A DNA stretch of 64,000 nt, from assembly GCA_004194705.1 (NCBI GenBank), contig SADC01001026.1, positions 1 through 64,000 on the forward strand, written 5' to 3'. Under the pieces are notes generated by a model. It was not told the DNA's origin. It worked only from the letters and a program-made list of their open reading frames with translations, and made no database searches. Of the stretch, positions 44,072-54,574 are shown one piece after another. This stretch comes from Ditylenchus dipsaci. Lineage: Eukaryota; Nematoda; Chromadorea; Rhabditida; Anguinidae. The position numbers and the translations under genes were made by a program. How positions within the stretch are numbered: position 1 is the stretch's first letter; each line of letters starts with the position of its first letter.

Positions 44072-44302
44072 AGGGGCATGATCGTGCCCGATGGGGAGAA
44101 AAGGCGCGAGCCAGCAGTTCTTTTTTTTTCTCGATAAACTTTTACATTCGTTCTCGTCTAGACTTTTAAGTTTTCTGTCTAGTTTTTAAAAGCAGTATAA
44201 TGTCATCTACATCAGATTTGACGCAGAACGAGTAAAAAATGGGACGATTCGAAAAAATTCGAAAAAACTGCTGGTTCGCGCCTTAACGCATGGGCATGCC
44301 CT
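44072..44302. mobile_element. TTAA-flanked MITE, complete copy
   Basis: 231 bp, ends AGGGGCATGATCGTGC / GCATGGGCATGCCCT, TTAA at 44068-44071 and 44303-44306. Confidence 0.8.
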
Positions 44303-44329
44303 TTAAATGACCACATCCCTAAATAAGTC

Positions 44330-44815
44330 AACCTCCCCAGTTTTAAGTCGTCATTTTTTTGCCGATCTGTTTTTCAAAACAAATTTAGATACAGGGCTAC
44401 ACGGAAATATTCGCAAGAGCTCTGATTAACTCACTTAGCGTCGAGATTTTGACTCTCAAAGAGAAAACTACCAATTTCCTCAGTAAAACACAAAAATTGA
44501 AACAAAAAAAATCTCAAAACCAAAATTCAAAATAAGCATTCTACTCCTGAGATTCGAAGCTTCGATTAAAAAAAAATTGACCAAAAACTAAACAAAAACA
44601 CATCAAACAAACTCAAAACATTAATTGTCCACAAACAAACAGACAAAACATGTAATAATTTTTTTTAAATTAAAATTGTTTTAGTTTGTAGATTATTTTG
44701 TCTGGGCTTTTTCAAGAAAGTCTATGCTTGTTGAAAGCCCTCTTCTTGCGATTGAAGACGTGCTTTTTGGGTTATGAATTTATTTTTATTTTAATTGTAA
44801 AAAAATCATGGGGTA
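44330..44815. other. Spacer, no gene seen
   Basis: AT-rich; TATGCTTGTTGAAAGCCC (about 44727) pairs with GGGCTTTCAAACAAGCATA (about 45141). Confidence 0.4.
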
Positions 44816-45447
44816 TTCGCTACTAGCGCCGAAAAAATGAATAAAACCTGAATTATAGTCAATTTTCCCGGAAAAATTTTCCGTCTTTTTAATAGCCATA
44901 TCTGAACATTCTTAAATTGAATTTTTTTTTCTGTAAATTGGCTTTGCAGCTTTTTAACTGCGCTTCAACATAACATCAAAAGTTTTTGCTATTAGATATT
45001 AAATAGAAAATTTCATCTTCTGAAATAGTGAAAATGGCTGTAAAATTGTCAGAAAATGTCATAACTTTTCAATTGATCTGTTCACAGCCAAAATTAAAAT
45101 TTTTGTAAAAATCAAGAATACGTCTTCAATCACACATTTAGGGCTTTCAAACAAGCATAAGCATTGTTGAAGATGTCTTAGTGAAAAAAAAATTACAGAC
45201 TAAAACATGGTCGGGGGGTAATTGAAATGGCTCGGGCGCGAAAAGTGCGAACCCCAATTTGTACTTTGAATTGCCTTAAAAAGCCACAAGGTGTACGTAA
45301 AATGGCCTTCTAGAGGGGTGGATTATAAGAGGGGGGGGGTGTTATTTTGGGCGGCGGTAAATTGAACCTCCGGTAAATTGACCCTCGAAATTTGTCTTGG
45401 CGGGATTTTTTGGCTTTTACCGTATAACCTCTATTAACTAAGAGCGA

Positions 45448-45712
45448 ATTTTTTCTAATTCCAATTCCTGTTTTCTGGATTAATTCGGGCATGCTGAAGA
45501 TGGTTTGATAGTGCTAAAATGCCGTTTTGTAGGGTATTTCTTGAGTTTTGGTAAAATCAATCATTTCCAATACTCAAAAAATACCATAAAAAACCCTCTT
45601 TTGCTATTATCAATCATCTTCAGTATGCCTGAATCAGTCCAAAAAACAGATTTTGGAACATGAAAAATGTAAAAAAAATTTCGCTCCCAGTGGACGACCA
45701 CTTGGTTTAGTT
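45448..45712. repeat. CCAAGTGG foldback family, copy 5 (left-truncated)
   Basis: GCATGCTGAAGATGGTTTGA at left and CCAGTGGACGACCACTTGG at right. Confidence 0.7.
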
Positions 45713-45824
45713 GTATCCAGGTAGTAGTGGTACCTGGGTAGCTATCTTTTGGTCTTGTAAAGTACTTTTAAAACTTAAAATGTTTTTTTATAATCCAACC
45801 TCAGTTCTACTGGATAATCCATGC

Positions 45825-46125
45825 ACCAACTAAACCAAGTGGTCGTCCACTTGGAGCAAATTTTTTTACGTTTTCCATGTTCCAAAACTTATTTTCTGGA
45901 CTAATTCATGCATGCTGAAGATGGTTTGATAGTGGTAAAATGCCGTTTCGTCGAGTATTTTTTGAGTATTGGACAATAATTGATTTTACCAAACTGGTTT
46001 TTAGAAAAGCTCAAGAAATACCCTACAAAACGGCATTCTAGCACTATCAAACCATCTTCAGCATGCATGAATTAGTCCAGAAAACAGGTTTTAAGGCCCG
46101 AAAAAGTGAAAAAAATTGCTCCAAG
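45825..46125. repeat. CCAAGTGG foldback family, copy 6
   Basis: Left CCAAGTGGTCGTCCACTTGG; right end degraded to GCTCCAAGTGG. Confidence 0.7.
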
Positions 46126-46789
46126 TGGTTATATATACCCTCAGCTGCATACCACTAACTGAATGTCTGCGTATTCTAGGTAAACTAACGCCTGAGTAAC
46201 ACCATCTAGATGAGATCTGGGTGGCGCAAGCTAGTTACTATCACATCTAGTTCTGTGTGGAGCGACCTGATATCCTTGTGGTTTTCCTACCCTTTCGTGG
46301 TACTTACCTATCACCGAGATGGTTACTCTTCCTAACGGGATTTACCAACACCGAAAATTATAATTACCCCTCCAAGAAAAAATTTGGAGGTTCAATTTAC
46401 CGGAGGGTCAATTCACCTAGAGCCCTTATTTTTAAATGACCCTTAGGGGGTGGCATATTAGAGGGAAGCGGCTTATTGGGAGAGGGCGGCCTATTCGAGA
46501 AAATACGGTAACTTTTTTTGGCGCTAGTAGTGAATATCACCCCCCCCCAAGAATCCGACCTTTTAAAATTGCTGTATCTACCCTTGCAAACAACAAATTT
46601 AGGCTTAGCCCTTAGGCTTGGGGGTAGGCCAGCATACGGAAGTTGTGACTAATAAAGAGTTTACGCATATTTTCCGGGGTCTGGAACATAAATTTGGGTA
46701 CTTTTTACTAAAGTAAAAAAAGGTGAAAATCGTTGCGGGGAGGGGGGGGGGTGGGTATTCGCTACTAGGGTCTTTTTCCAACATATTCT

Positions 46790-47640
46790 TTGAATCAGTG
46801 AACGCAGAAGAGATGGGCGCGAATAGGGTGTAACGTTTATGCTAGCTCAAAGCACACGGCCATGATTTTGTACTCAACATTTTTATCAGTCAAAAGCAAC
46901 AATGCCTGTTGCCAACGATTAGCCAAAAAAGAACCAATGAAAACACGCGACTAAAATAATCCATATCTAATCATTTTAATATTTCAAAAGTAAGCACTGT
47001 GTACCTCTGCAAAACTTTTTTTTAATATTGATATTTTTTGAATTTTATAACTGCTGCTCGCGTTGTACTGGTGATATATGGCCGCTTAAGACTTCGCCTG
47101 TCATACGCGATCTTCAGGGCTCAGAATTTTATGCTGAACATAAATCATTTTTTTAGGAGTTTAAAAAGACTTTCTGAGAAAATGACAAAGTCACAATAAA
47201 TATTTACCACGTATTTTTTTCATTCGTGAACAGTTCATACCATTCCACAAAGCAAGAAAAACTGCACCAGAAAATGTTTCAATTTACGAAAATGAGGGTT
47301 CTTTTAGAGTTTCAAGTGACAGTCGCAAAGAAAATCATAAAATTAATTAAATCAATGTTCTGACGGAAATTTTTTGCTCGGAATACCCTAAATTCAAAAT
47401 TTTCACTCGTTCGAAAGAGGAGATTCCGGCGATTTTTGTACATGTAACATGTCAATAAGTTATCGCTATATGAAAAAGATAAATGCAAAACAAACTAAAA
47501 ATATGGATTTGTGATGGTCTGAAATATGCTTTGAATTCAACCGGTATATTGACCCTTCAGAATCAATTTCCACTTGAAAAAAAATAATAGGCCTGTTTCC
47601 GACGAATTTTTGAACCCGAATAACCATCCTGCCAATCGGA
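46790..47640. other. Spacer, no gene seen
   Basis: AT-rich, no supported exon; left neighbour of duplicated unit B. Confidence 0.4.
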
Positions 47641-47649
47641 GTGTAAAGA

Positions 47650-47815
47650 TTGATAAAATATTCTATGGATAATCGAAATCCTTGCGATATTTGCAACCAG
47701 ATTGTGAAAACTGGTGAAAATTTCAAAAAATCAGGCTAAAAAAGTGTCGGATCCTAGGTGGGAACGGACTTTTTAGTGAGTGTCCTTGAATCGAGAGTCG
47801 ACTGTAGTACCGTAT
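47650..47815. mobile_element. CAGTCGA-family MITE, right half
   Basis: AAAGTGTCGGATCCTAGGTG ... GAGAGTCGACTG before TA; the full palindrome is seen in unit C at 52068. Confidence 0.7.
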
Positions 47816-47819
47816 TATC

Positions 47820-48032
47820 TCTATCAATCCCCACTTTCTAATAATCCTCACCATATAGACCTTATATCTCAGCCTAGAGCAAACATTTTGCAAATCTGTT
47901 TTTTGCGTTTTCTTGATTAGCACGAGCACTCTTGATTCAACTTTTTCAGATTTTGGTTAAGTACCCGAAAATCTCGAAACCGGTCTCAAATTTTTTCTGA
48001 TTTTTTAGGGGTTGAAAAATGATGCCCCATGG
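47820..48032. mobile_element. CCGTATT MITE, right-truncated
   Basis: Starts CCGTATTATCTCTATCAATC; ends at TTGAAAAATGATGCCCC. Same truncation in unit C, so it predates the duplication. Confidence 0.7.
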
Positions 48033-48215
48033 CGGCTGCTTTTTCGTTTTTTTTTGAAATTGAATGTATTATTTCAAAGGGTTACTCTTTGGAGTTATTT
48101 CGAGCGACTCAAAAGAGTAGAGTGCGAAACGAAAGAGAAATTGTTGAATTTGTCAAATTCTCATTTGCATCAACAAGTATGGTCCTTTAAGGTTTTTTCA
48201 GTATTACTGATAAAT

Positions 48216-48390
48216 ATGCAACTTCCAAATGATATTTTGGTAAGTCTATCAATTTTGTGTGACAAAAAAATACTTCATGCAAAAACATTTTAGCTCGAGT
48301 TTTTCATGCGTCTTTCTTGTATGGCTGAACTGACTGAAATGCAGAAGCTGTGCAAACGCTGGAAAAAAGTCATTGATTGCTAGGCTTTGC
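48216..48390 (+). pseudogene. F-box gene copy B, premature stop
   Basis: Starts MQLPNDIL after a TTTTTTCAG acceptor; exon 2 reads LEFFMRLSCMAELTEMQKLC then KRWKKVIDC and TAG. The ELTKCRRV segment has been altered by small indels and the frame ends within the F-box, unlike copies A and C. Sequence beyond continues to resemble exon 2 (GGCTTTGCCACTGTGAAAGC) out of frame. Confidence 0.75.
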
Positions 48391-48870
48391 CACTGTGAAA
48401 GCTTCTCTACAAACACAATCTTCACATCAAGAGCATTAAAAAAGCCATTACTCGCTCCGAAAACACGCAAATTGTTGAGATGACAATAGTTTTTTTAGAA
48501 TATATGCCGAAAAAGTTCATCTGGTTTTGCAACTGTAACTGCTTGGTATATCAAGCTACTTTTTAAACTTCAAAAAAGGAGGCTGAGGCCTTATAGAGGA
48601 GTAAATTTGCTGCATTTGGTACCAAAGAGGTATGCAAAAAATGCAAATTTAGGGTGTTCTATGCAAAAGTTAGACAGAAAACGCAAAAAACCCTAATTTT
48701 ACTCGGAAAAATGCCAGTTGTTTGCGTAGATGATCTACGTAGATGGTTCTATATTTTGAAAAAATTTTACATGCAAACAAAATCAATTCGAAAACATTAT
48801 TGACTAAATTAGGGTGGTCCCGCGCGAATTCAGAATTTCCAAATTGCTGTGCTTATCAAGTTTCATGGTC

Positions 48871-49110
48871 CTTTAAATGGGCATACCAGCGCGTTACACT
48901 GCAATTAAGGCGGCTACCAGCAAATTATTTCTCTCATGACCGTTTTCTATAGGCGTTCTACATGATCCAACGAAAGTTTTCTGCCTACTTTTTAAAAGTA
49001 GGATAATCTCATAAATATCAGAATTGCATGAGACAAGTGAAAACAAGGATGATTTTTGAAAATTTGCTCGTCCCTGCCTTAATTTGCGGTGTAACGTATG
49101 CCCCTTTAAG
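48871..49110. mobile_element. TTAA MITE, reference full-length copy
   Basis: About 235 bp; left ATGGGCATACCAGCGCGTTA, right TAACGTATGCCCCT, TTAA on both sides. The tail is also present in unit A as the start of its copy at 38757. Confidence 0.8.
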
Positions 49111-49352
49111 CATGTTTTAGCATCTAAGATGTTATAAAAAGATGATTTTGGATATTTTTGAGCTACGCCATATAGTTCACTCCTGCCTCAAACTTTAGTG
49201 CATTTGAAAACCACCCTCTTATCATAATAAGAAATCGAAAACAATGTTTTACTCGTTTTGAAAACATTTCATGACTATTTACAGTTAACCGAACGGCTTC
49301 TAGTGTTAGACTGGAAACCTGAAAAAGCTAACAACTACTATATCCTTTTTAG

Positions 49353-49593
49353 TGTAAGTGGCTTTTGCAAGCGTGCATCAGACATGTGGTCATCATTGAC
49401 CTCAGAGAAGTCATGCTCACTTCCACAGCCTTGCAATTTGAAGGACCCTTTGAAGTGGCACAGATAGACGATGAATTTCTAGACATCTTGTACCAGGGAT
49501 CCTGCCTGAAGCAAATACTAGTGAACATGAATTTTATAACAAAGAAATGTGGACGAAACTACAGGCACTTGGTGCATTGCGACGACTGAGAAT
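49353..49593 (+). pseudogene. Leucine-rich exon, copy B, one-base deletion
   Basis: Same exon as in A and C (ACIRHVVIIDLREVMLTSTA) but ATAACAAAG replaces ATAAACAAA, so the reading frame changes after MNFI. Splice sites remain. Preceding mini-exon LTERLL at about 49281-49302. Confidence 0.65.
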
Positions 49594-49924
49594 GTAAGTC
49601 TGAACAGTCTTCTGTGACCATCTTAACGGCTAGAAAACAAAACCCGAAACTACTTATACAGAAACATGTAAAAACAAAGTCGATAATTAAGGCAAAATGG
49701 CTTCCAAAGGTACGACCTTTCGAATTTTCAGTTGCTTGCGAATTTTCGACGCTCACTCTGTTTTGACTAGCCCTGCTTTGTGGCTGAAAAAGTTTGAAAA
49801 AATATAAAAGTTAAAAATATCACACCCTTCGAAACTAAAGCAAACGAGCTTTTTAAAGCCAAAAATTGGTCTTGAAAATTTTTACTTAATAGTCGAAAGT
49901 CGACAACCCTGAAAATATGTGTCT

Positions 49925-50275
49925 ATAGAGTTGGCTCAGATCCGATATTTGGAACCGGAATTTTAGTTTTGCTAAAACCGGAATATGAACCGGAATTTCA
50001 CTTCTGCCGAATCCAAAAACAGAGCAGAAAAAAAGAAATTTTTGGAAAAAAAATCGCTGCCGGTTTACATGATTTTTTTGTTTAATTTGATATTTAACAC
50101 AAAAAATTCGTTCAAAACTTGAAAATACGAGTTCAAAATCAGCTGAGCAAGAGAAAAACTATGAAATAGCTGGCTTGGAATTGATATCTGAACCAAAACT
50201 AAAATTACATATTTTTTGCGACCGGAACCAGAATCCAAAAAGGACCGGAATTCCGGGCCAACTCTACAAAGACTC
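49925..50275. repeat. AGAGTTGGC-ended repeat (copy in B)
   Basis: Starts AGAGTTGGCTCAGATCCG and ends CCGGGCCAACTCT; see 36175 and 56724. Confidence 0.6.
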
Positions 50276-50860
50276 TGACAAAGAAGAAGTATCTACCCTC
50301 TCAAATTATGTGTTTACCTCATCAAATTCTAATTTTCCACCTCCTAAAATCTATATTCTCCCCGTCAACTCCATATTTTGTCAAAAATACTTGAATTTGC
50401 AATCTAATAACAAACTTGCCCAAGTAAAAACAAAAGAAGGTTGGAATCTTTGACATAATATGGAGTGAAAATTTTAAATCGAGGAGTAAACACATAATTT
50501 GAGAAAGTACACACATGCTTCAACAGGTTAAAACATATTTTGCTTAAAATTTGAATTTTAGTGAGCGAAAGAATTTATTAAATTCAATTTAAAGGGGTTT
50601 ACACATAATTTTTAAGGTTTTTTCCTATAGCCATAAAATCTCACAACGGTAAATTTTAAAATCTACTAGTCCTACGAAGCATTCGACGATTAGGAGTGCG
50701 TTTCATGTTACCTTCCTGTAGTTTAGTAAGCGTGTTTGAATTCACTCTAAGCTTGTAAAAACTTCTAGAAATTCGCTAATTTTATCGAAAGCTTACGGCA
50801 TTAACGATATCGGCATTGTGATTGCTGCGAAGATTCAACTTAAAACTTATAATTTTCAGC

Positions 50861-51276
50861 ATGACTACGTACAGCGTGCAAGCTTCAATTGATGTTGGAC
50901 AAGTATATGTGCCTGCGACAATCAGCAAAGTGACTAAACCGGATTACATCGAGAGGGAGGTTAGACTTTTTATAATGATAAAAGCATTACCTTTAAAAAA
51001 TAAAAACTAGGATGGTGTATCGTCTAGCGAAAACGTCACATACACAGTGCACGGCATGCTCGAGTGTGAAATCATAAAGGAATTCAATAAGAATGCCGTC
51101 AGTGTGTCCCGTGATGGATTCTGTAGAGTGATGGTAACGGTGCGTGACAAGGTTGTGTTATGCTGTTTCACCTTCTTTGTTAATATGTTTTGTTTATTCA
51201 GGATACCGGAGTGGAGGTTTTGAGTCTCATCTTTAGTTCAACTGCTGATGCTTCCAATTTCGTCATCAACTTCTGA
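50861..51276 (+). CDS. Unknown 100-aa gene, three exons (copy B)
   Basis: Exons 50861-50959, 51011-51139 and 51202-51276; introns 51 and 62 nt. ATG is one base after ATTTTCAG. Protein starts MTTYSVQASIDVGQVYVPAT, middle YTVHGMLECEIIKEFNK and VSRDGFCRVMVT, end LIFSSTADASNFVINF, stop TGA. Compared with copy A there are 31 substitutions in 303 exon bases (17 amino-acid changes) but only 4 in 113 intron bases; no indel in either. Changes alter charge (E/V, E/K, D/C). Function unknown; cytosolic or nuclear by lack of targeting signals. Lies downstream of the leucine-rich exon in the same orientation. Confidence 0.75.
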
Positions 51277-51539
51277 AGATCGTCAAGTATCCCAATTGGT
51301 AATCTGTTGTTGTTCGTTTGATCGGTCTCAATAAATATGTCGTTATTGAACATCTTCGCAATGTGACATTGTGTTTGCTAGCTTCTCTTTTTAGGTTAAT
51401 TATTAAATTTGAACCACTGGCTTCCGGATATATCTTTATTCGGTGCTAATATGTTTACCTCTCGGTTTGACGTGCTCTGTGAACCTGATTTGTCAGCCGT
51501 GTGACACGACTCGTGTCTGAAAAACAATAATTGCAACAT

Positions 51540-51970
51540 TGAAAAATTTACGAAACTAACAGAAACCAGTGATCTAGGTGGTTTAGTGTGGTCTAAAGTG
51601 GTTCGGAATCAAGCGATTGAGGCGATCCAGGTGGGATTTTGATGCGCGCAATCAAACTTTTGCAAAAAGTATCCTTCAAGTAAACATTTTGCGCGTTGCT
51701 ATGAAGTCGCTCTGTATTTTTAGAAAAATATCATAAATATTTGTTTTTTACTGATTGTCATGTGTGATAGGGTTGTCGATTCGACGCGTCGCATTCGACT
51801 TTTTACGTCGAAAAGTCGAAAATTTTCGACTTCCGATATTTGACTTCGACGCGTCGCCTTTCGTCTCGACACGTGAAATTTCGGCTAAACTACACTATTA
51901 CGCACTGTCCGTAAATGGCCACAAATCATGTGTTTTCAAGCACATCTCGATTACAAAACATAACAATGGG
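51540..51970. repeat. Edge repeat of unit B
   Basis: AGTGTGGTCTAAAGTGGTTC, GATGCGCGCAATCAAA and the palindromic GACGCGTCGCATTCGAC block; copies at 28440, 33950-34410 and 60780-61030. Confidence 0.65.
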
Positions 51971-52067
51971 CTGTCGGCAATCGTCAACAATCGGCCAGGA
52001 ATCAATCGGCGGTGATCAATCGTCCTGTTCCCACATAAGGCTGCTTACATAATGATTCAACGGGTGT

Positions 52068-52409
52068 CAAATTTTTTACCAGTTTTCACAGTCTGGTTGC
52101 AAATATCGCAAGGATTTCGATTCTGCTGACCGTTTTTTTAATAACTAAACAATTTTACTACTCAAAAAGCAAAACCAAGATTTAAGGACAGGCTTTTTTA
52201 AAAATCCCTGTCCTTAAATCTAGGTTTTGCTTTTTGAGTAGTAAAATTATTTAGTTATTAAAAAACGGTCAGCAGAATCGAAATCCTTGCGATATTTGCA
52301 ACCAGACTGTGAGAATTGGTAAAAAATTTCAAAAATCAGGCTAAAATAGTGTCGGATCCTAGGTGGGAACGGACTTTTTAGTGAGTGTCCTTAAATCGGG
52401 AGTCGACTG
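52068..52409. mobile_element. CAGTCGA-family MITE, near-complete palindrome
   Basis: Arms contain CGCAAGGATTTCGATTCTGC and AAACGGTCAGCAGAATCG around CAGGCTTTTTTAAAAATCCCTG. Right end GGGAGTCGACTG before TA. Confidence 0.7.
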
Positions 52410-52429
52410 TAATACCGTATTATCTCTAT

Positions 52430-53160
52430 CAATCCCCCACTTTCTAATAATCTCTCACCATATAGACCTTATATCTCAGCCTAGAGCAAACATTTTGCAA
52501 ATCTGTTTTTTGCGTTTTCTTGATTAGCACGAGCACTCTTGATTCCACTTTTTAGATTTTGGAGTAAAATAAGACGAATCCGGCGTTGATCAGACACCGA
52601 ACTCTCAAATATCTCCACAGAGGAAGATGGATCCAATCCATATGATGTGGAAATGCAAGGGTCAAGGTTGTTAGTTTATTAGCTAGCAAGAGCATATGAG
52701 TCTGCTGCTCCAAAACACAATACTAATACACAACTGATTGAAAAGCTGGCTGGCTGGCTGGCTAGCGCCAGTTCCACTCCTACACATACATATATATATT
52801 ACAACAACACAGGATATCTTAGCGGAGAAGATGGGAACAAGGAGTAGGATGAGATCAGAGGCACACAACACTTTATCAACACCATAATATCATTAAAGAA
52901 AAGGCACAGGAAGCAGATACTCTCAAACAAACAGCTTATACAACAGTCACAAGAAAACACATTGGAATGTACAAGAATAAAAAGGCATTAGGATTTGGAT
53001 TGGTGTTTGTTTGGTTAAATTGAGATTTTAGACTAGAAAACCTCCTTGGAGTAAAAACACACTTTAATTAGATCCACTTTACATTGGTTACGTACCCAAA
53101 AATCTCGAAATCGGTCTCAAGTTTTTCTGATTTTTTGAGAGTTGAAAAATGATCCCCCAT
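52430..53160. mobile_element. CCGTATT MITE fragment split by a 521-bp insert
   Basis: Left piece to 52562, right piece from 53088 (TTACGTACCCAAAAATCTCG); same right truncation as in B. Confidence 0.7.
52563..53083. mobile_element. 521-bp insertion with TTGG duplication (solo-LTR candidate)
   Basis: Unit B reads GATTTTGGTTAAGTACCCG; C has TTGG on both sides (52559-52562 and 53084-53087) of an unrelated 521-bp sequence starting AGTAAAATAAGACG and ending CACTTTACA. A 4-bp duplication fits an LTR or similar element. It contains four GGCT repeats at about 52746-52762. No coding seen. Confidence 0.6.
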
Positions 53161-53429
53161 GATGGTGGCTTTTTCGTTTTTTTTTAATTTAAATGTATTA
53201 TTTTAAAGCGTTACTCTTTGGAGTTATTTCGAGCGACTCAAAAGAGTAGAGTGCGAAACGAAAGAGAAATTGTTAAATTTGTCAAATTCTCATTTGCATC
53301 TACAAGTATGGTCCTTTAAAGGGCCATTGCCGTCCCCGACAACGAGAATTTCGAATGTTTGAATTCGCGCGGGACAGTACTCTTTCGTCTCGCACTGTAC
53401 TCTTTTGACTTGCTGCGAATGACTGGCTA

Positions 53430-54450
53430 GGGGAAACTTGCCAAAAACGAAATTTGCCAAACGTATGTTTTGCCAAAACGAAATTTGCAAAAACGAAATT
53501 CGCCAAAACGAAATTTGCCAAATCGAAATGCGCCAAAACGAAATATGCCAATACGAGATTTGCCGAAACGAAATTTGGCCAACGGATCAACAGGGGGACC
53601 AAGGCAGTTTTCACGTTTTTTTCAAAATTTTCGAAACTATGTCCTAACCACCTAAAGCCACCCCAAACAACCAAAAACCATCCAAAACCACCCAAAACCA
53701 CCCAAAATCACACCAAACCACCCCGAACACCAAAAAACAAACACAAACCATTCAAAACTTCACCAAAAAAATTTAAATTTGAAAATTTAATTTAAATTTG
53801 TAGTCGGAACCAACCAAACCAAGTGGTCGTCAACTTGGATCAAAATTTTTTTTACTTTTTTGGGTTCCAAAACCTGTTTGATGGACCAATTTGTGCACGC
53901 TGAACATGGTTTGACAGTGGTAAACTCACGTTTTATGAAGAAATTTTGAGTTTTAGGGAATAATTGAATTTGGTAAAATAATTATTTGCCAAAACTCAAA
54001 AAATAACTGAGAAAACGGCATTTCGCCACTGTAAAACCATGTTAAGCGTGCACGAATTAGTCCAGAAAATAGGTTTTGGAACACAGAAACGTAAAAAAAA
54101 TTTTGATCCAAGTGGACGACCACTTGGTTTGGTTGGTTCAGACTAAAAATTCGAATTCCCGCAAAATTTTGTTTGGTGTAGTTTCAGATGGTTTCGGGTG
54201 GTTTGGGGTGTTTTGGGTAGTTTAGTGTGATTTTGGGTGGTTTTTGCTGTATTAGGTGGTTTTGGTTGTTTGGGGTGGCTTTAGGTGGTTAGGACACAAT
54301 TTCGAAAATTTCGAAAAAAACGTAAAAACTGCCTTGGTCCCCCCTGTTGGTTCGTTGGCCAAATTTCGTTTTGGCGCATTTCGTTTTGGCAAATTTCGTT
54401 TTGGCAAATTTCGTATTTGGCAAATTTCGTTTTTGGCAAGTTTCCCTAGC
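53430..54450. repeat. Foldback arms, word GCCAAAACGAAATTT
   Basis: Left arm 53440-53585, ten units of about 15 bp; right arm 54355-54440, complement TTTCGTTTTGGC. CACCCAAAACCA / GGTTTTGGGTGG arrays follow inward on both sides (53645-53770, 54170-54295). Confidence 0.8.
53808..54140. repeat. CCAAGTGG foldback family, copy 7 (core of the 53316 insert)
   Basis: Ends GAACCAACCAAACCAAGTGG / CCACTTGGTTTGGTTGGTTC, the longest preserved terminal match of the family. Confidence 0.8.
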
Positions 54451-54574
54451 CGAATGACTCAAAAGAAAAAATGAAAGACGAAAGAGAACTGTCCCGCGCC
54501 AATTCAAACACTTGAAATTCTCGTTGTCGGAGACGGCAATGGCCTTTTAGGTTTTTTCAGTATTACTGATGAAT

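Larger units (their letters stand above)
44815..46790. repeat. Complex of inverted repeats with G/C runs
   Basis: TATTCGCTACTAGCGCC (44815) pairs with GGCGCTAGTAGTGAATA (46520), followed by a C run (46540); TATTCGCTACTAGGG recurs at 46757 after a G run. AATTGAACCTCCGGTAAATT (45362) pairs with AATTTACCGGAGGGTCAATT-like text (46393). Two CCAAGTGG copies lie inside. No gene. Confidence 0.6.
47640..51970 (+). repeat. Duplicated unit, copy B
   Basis: Order: CAGTCGA-family MITE half, CCGTATT MITE fragment, F-box pseudogene, TTAA MITE, leucine-rich exon, AGAGTTGGC element, 100-aa gene, GACGCGTCG edge. It carries the fewest later insertions and serves as the empty-site reference for A and C. Confidence 0.8.
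53316..54548. mobile_element. TTAA-type foldback insertion upstream of the F-box gene
   Basis: Ends AGGGCCATTGCCGTCCCCGA / CGGAGACGGCAATGGCCT; B has uninterrupted GGTCCTTTAAGGTTTTTTCAG here. Next inward lie GGGACAGTACTCTTTCGTCT / GACGAAAGAGAACTGTCCCG, then the word-array arms and a CCAAGTGG core. It lies directly before the trans-splice acceptor of the F-box gene, so it may carry or displace its promoter. Confidence 0.75.

Noticed and set aside
53438..53795. Overlapping Lys/Asn/Ala-rich frames
   Set aside because: Readings of the GCCAAAACGAAATTT and CACCCAAAACCA arrays.
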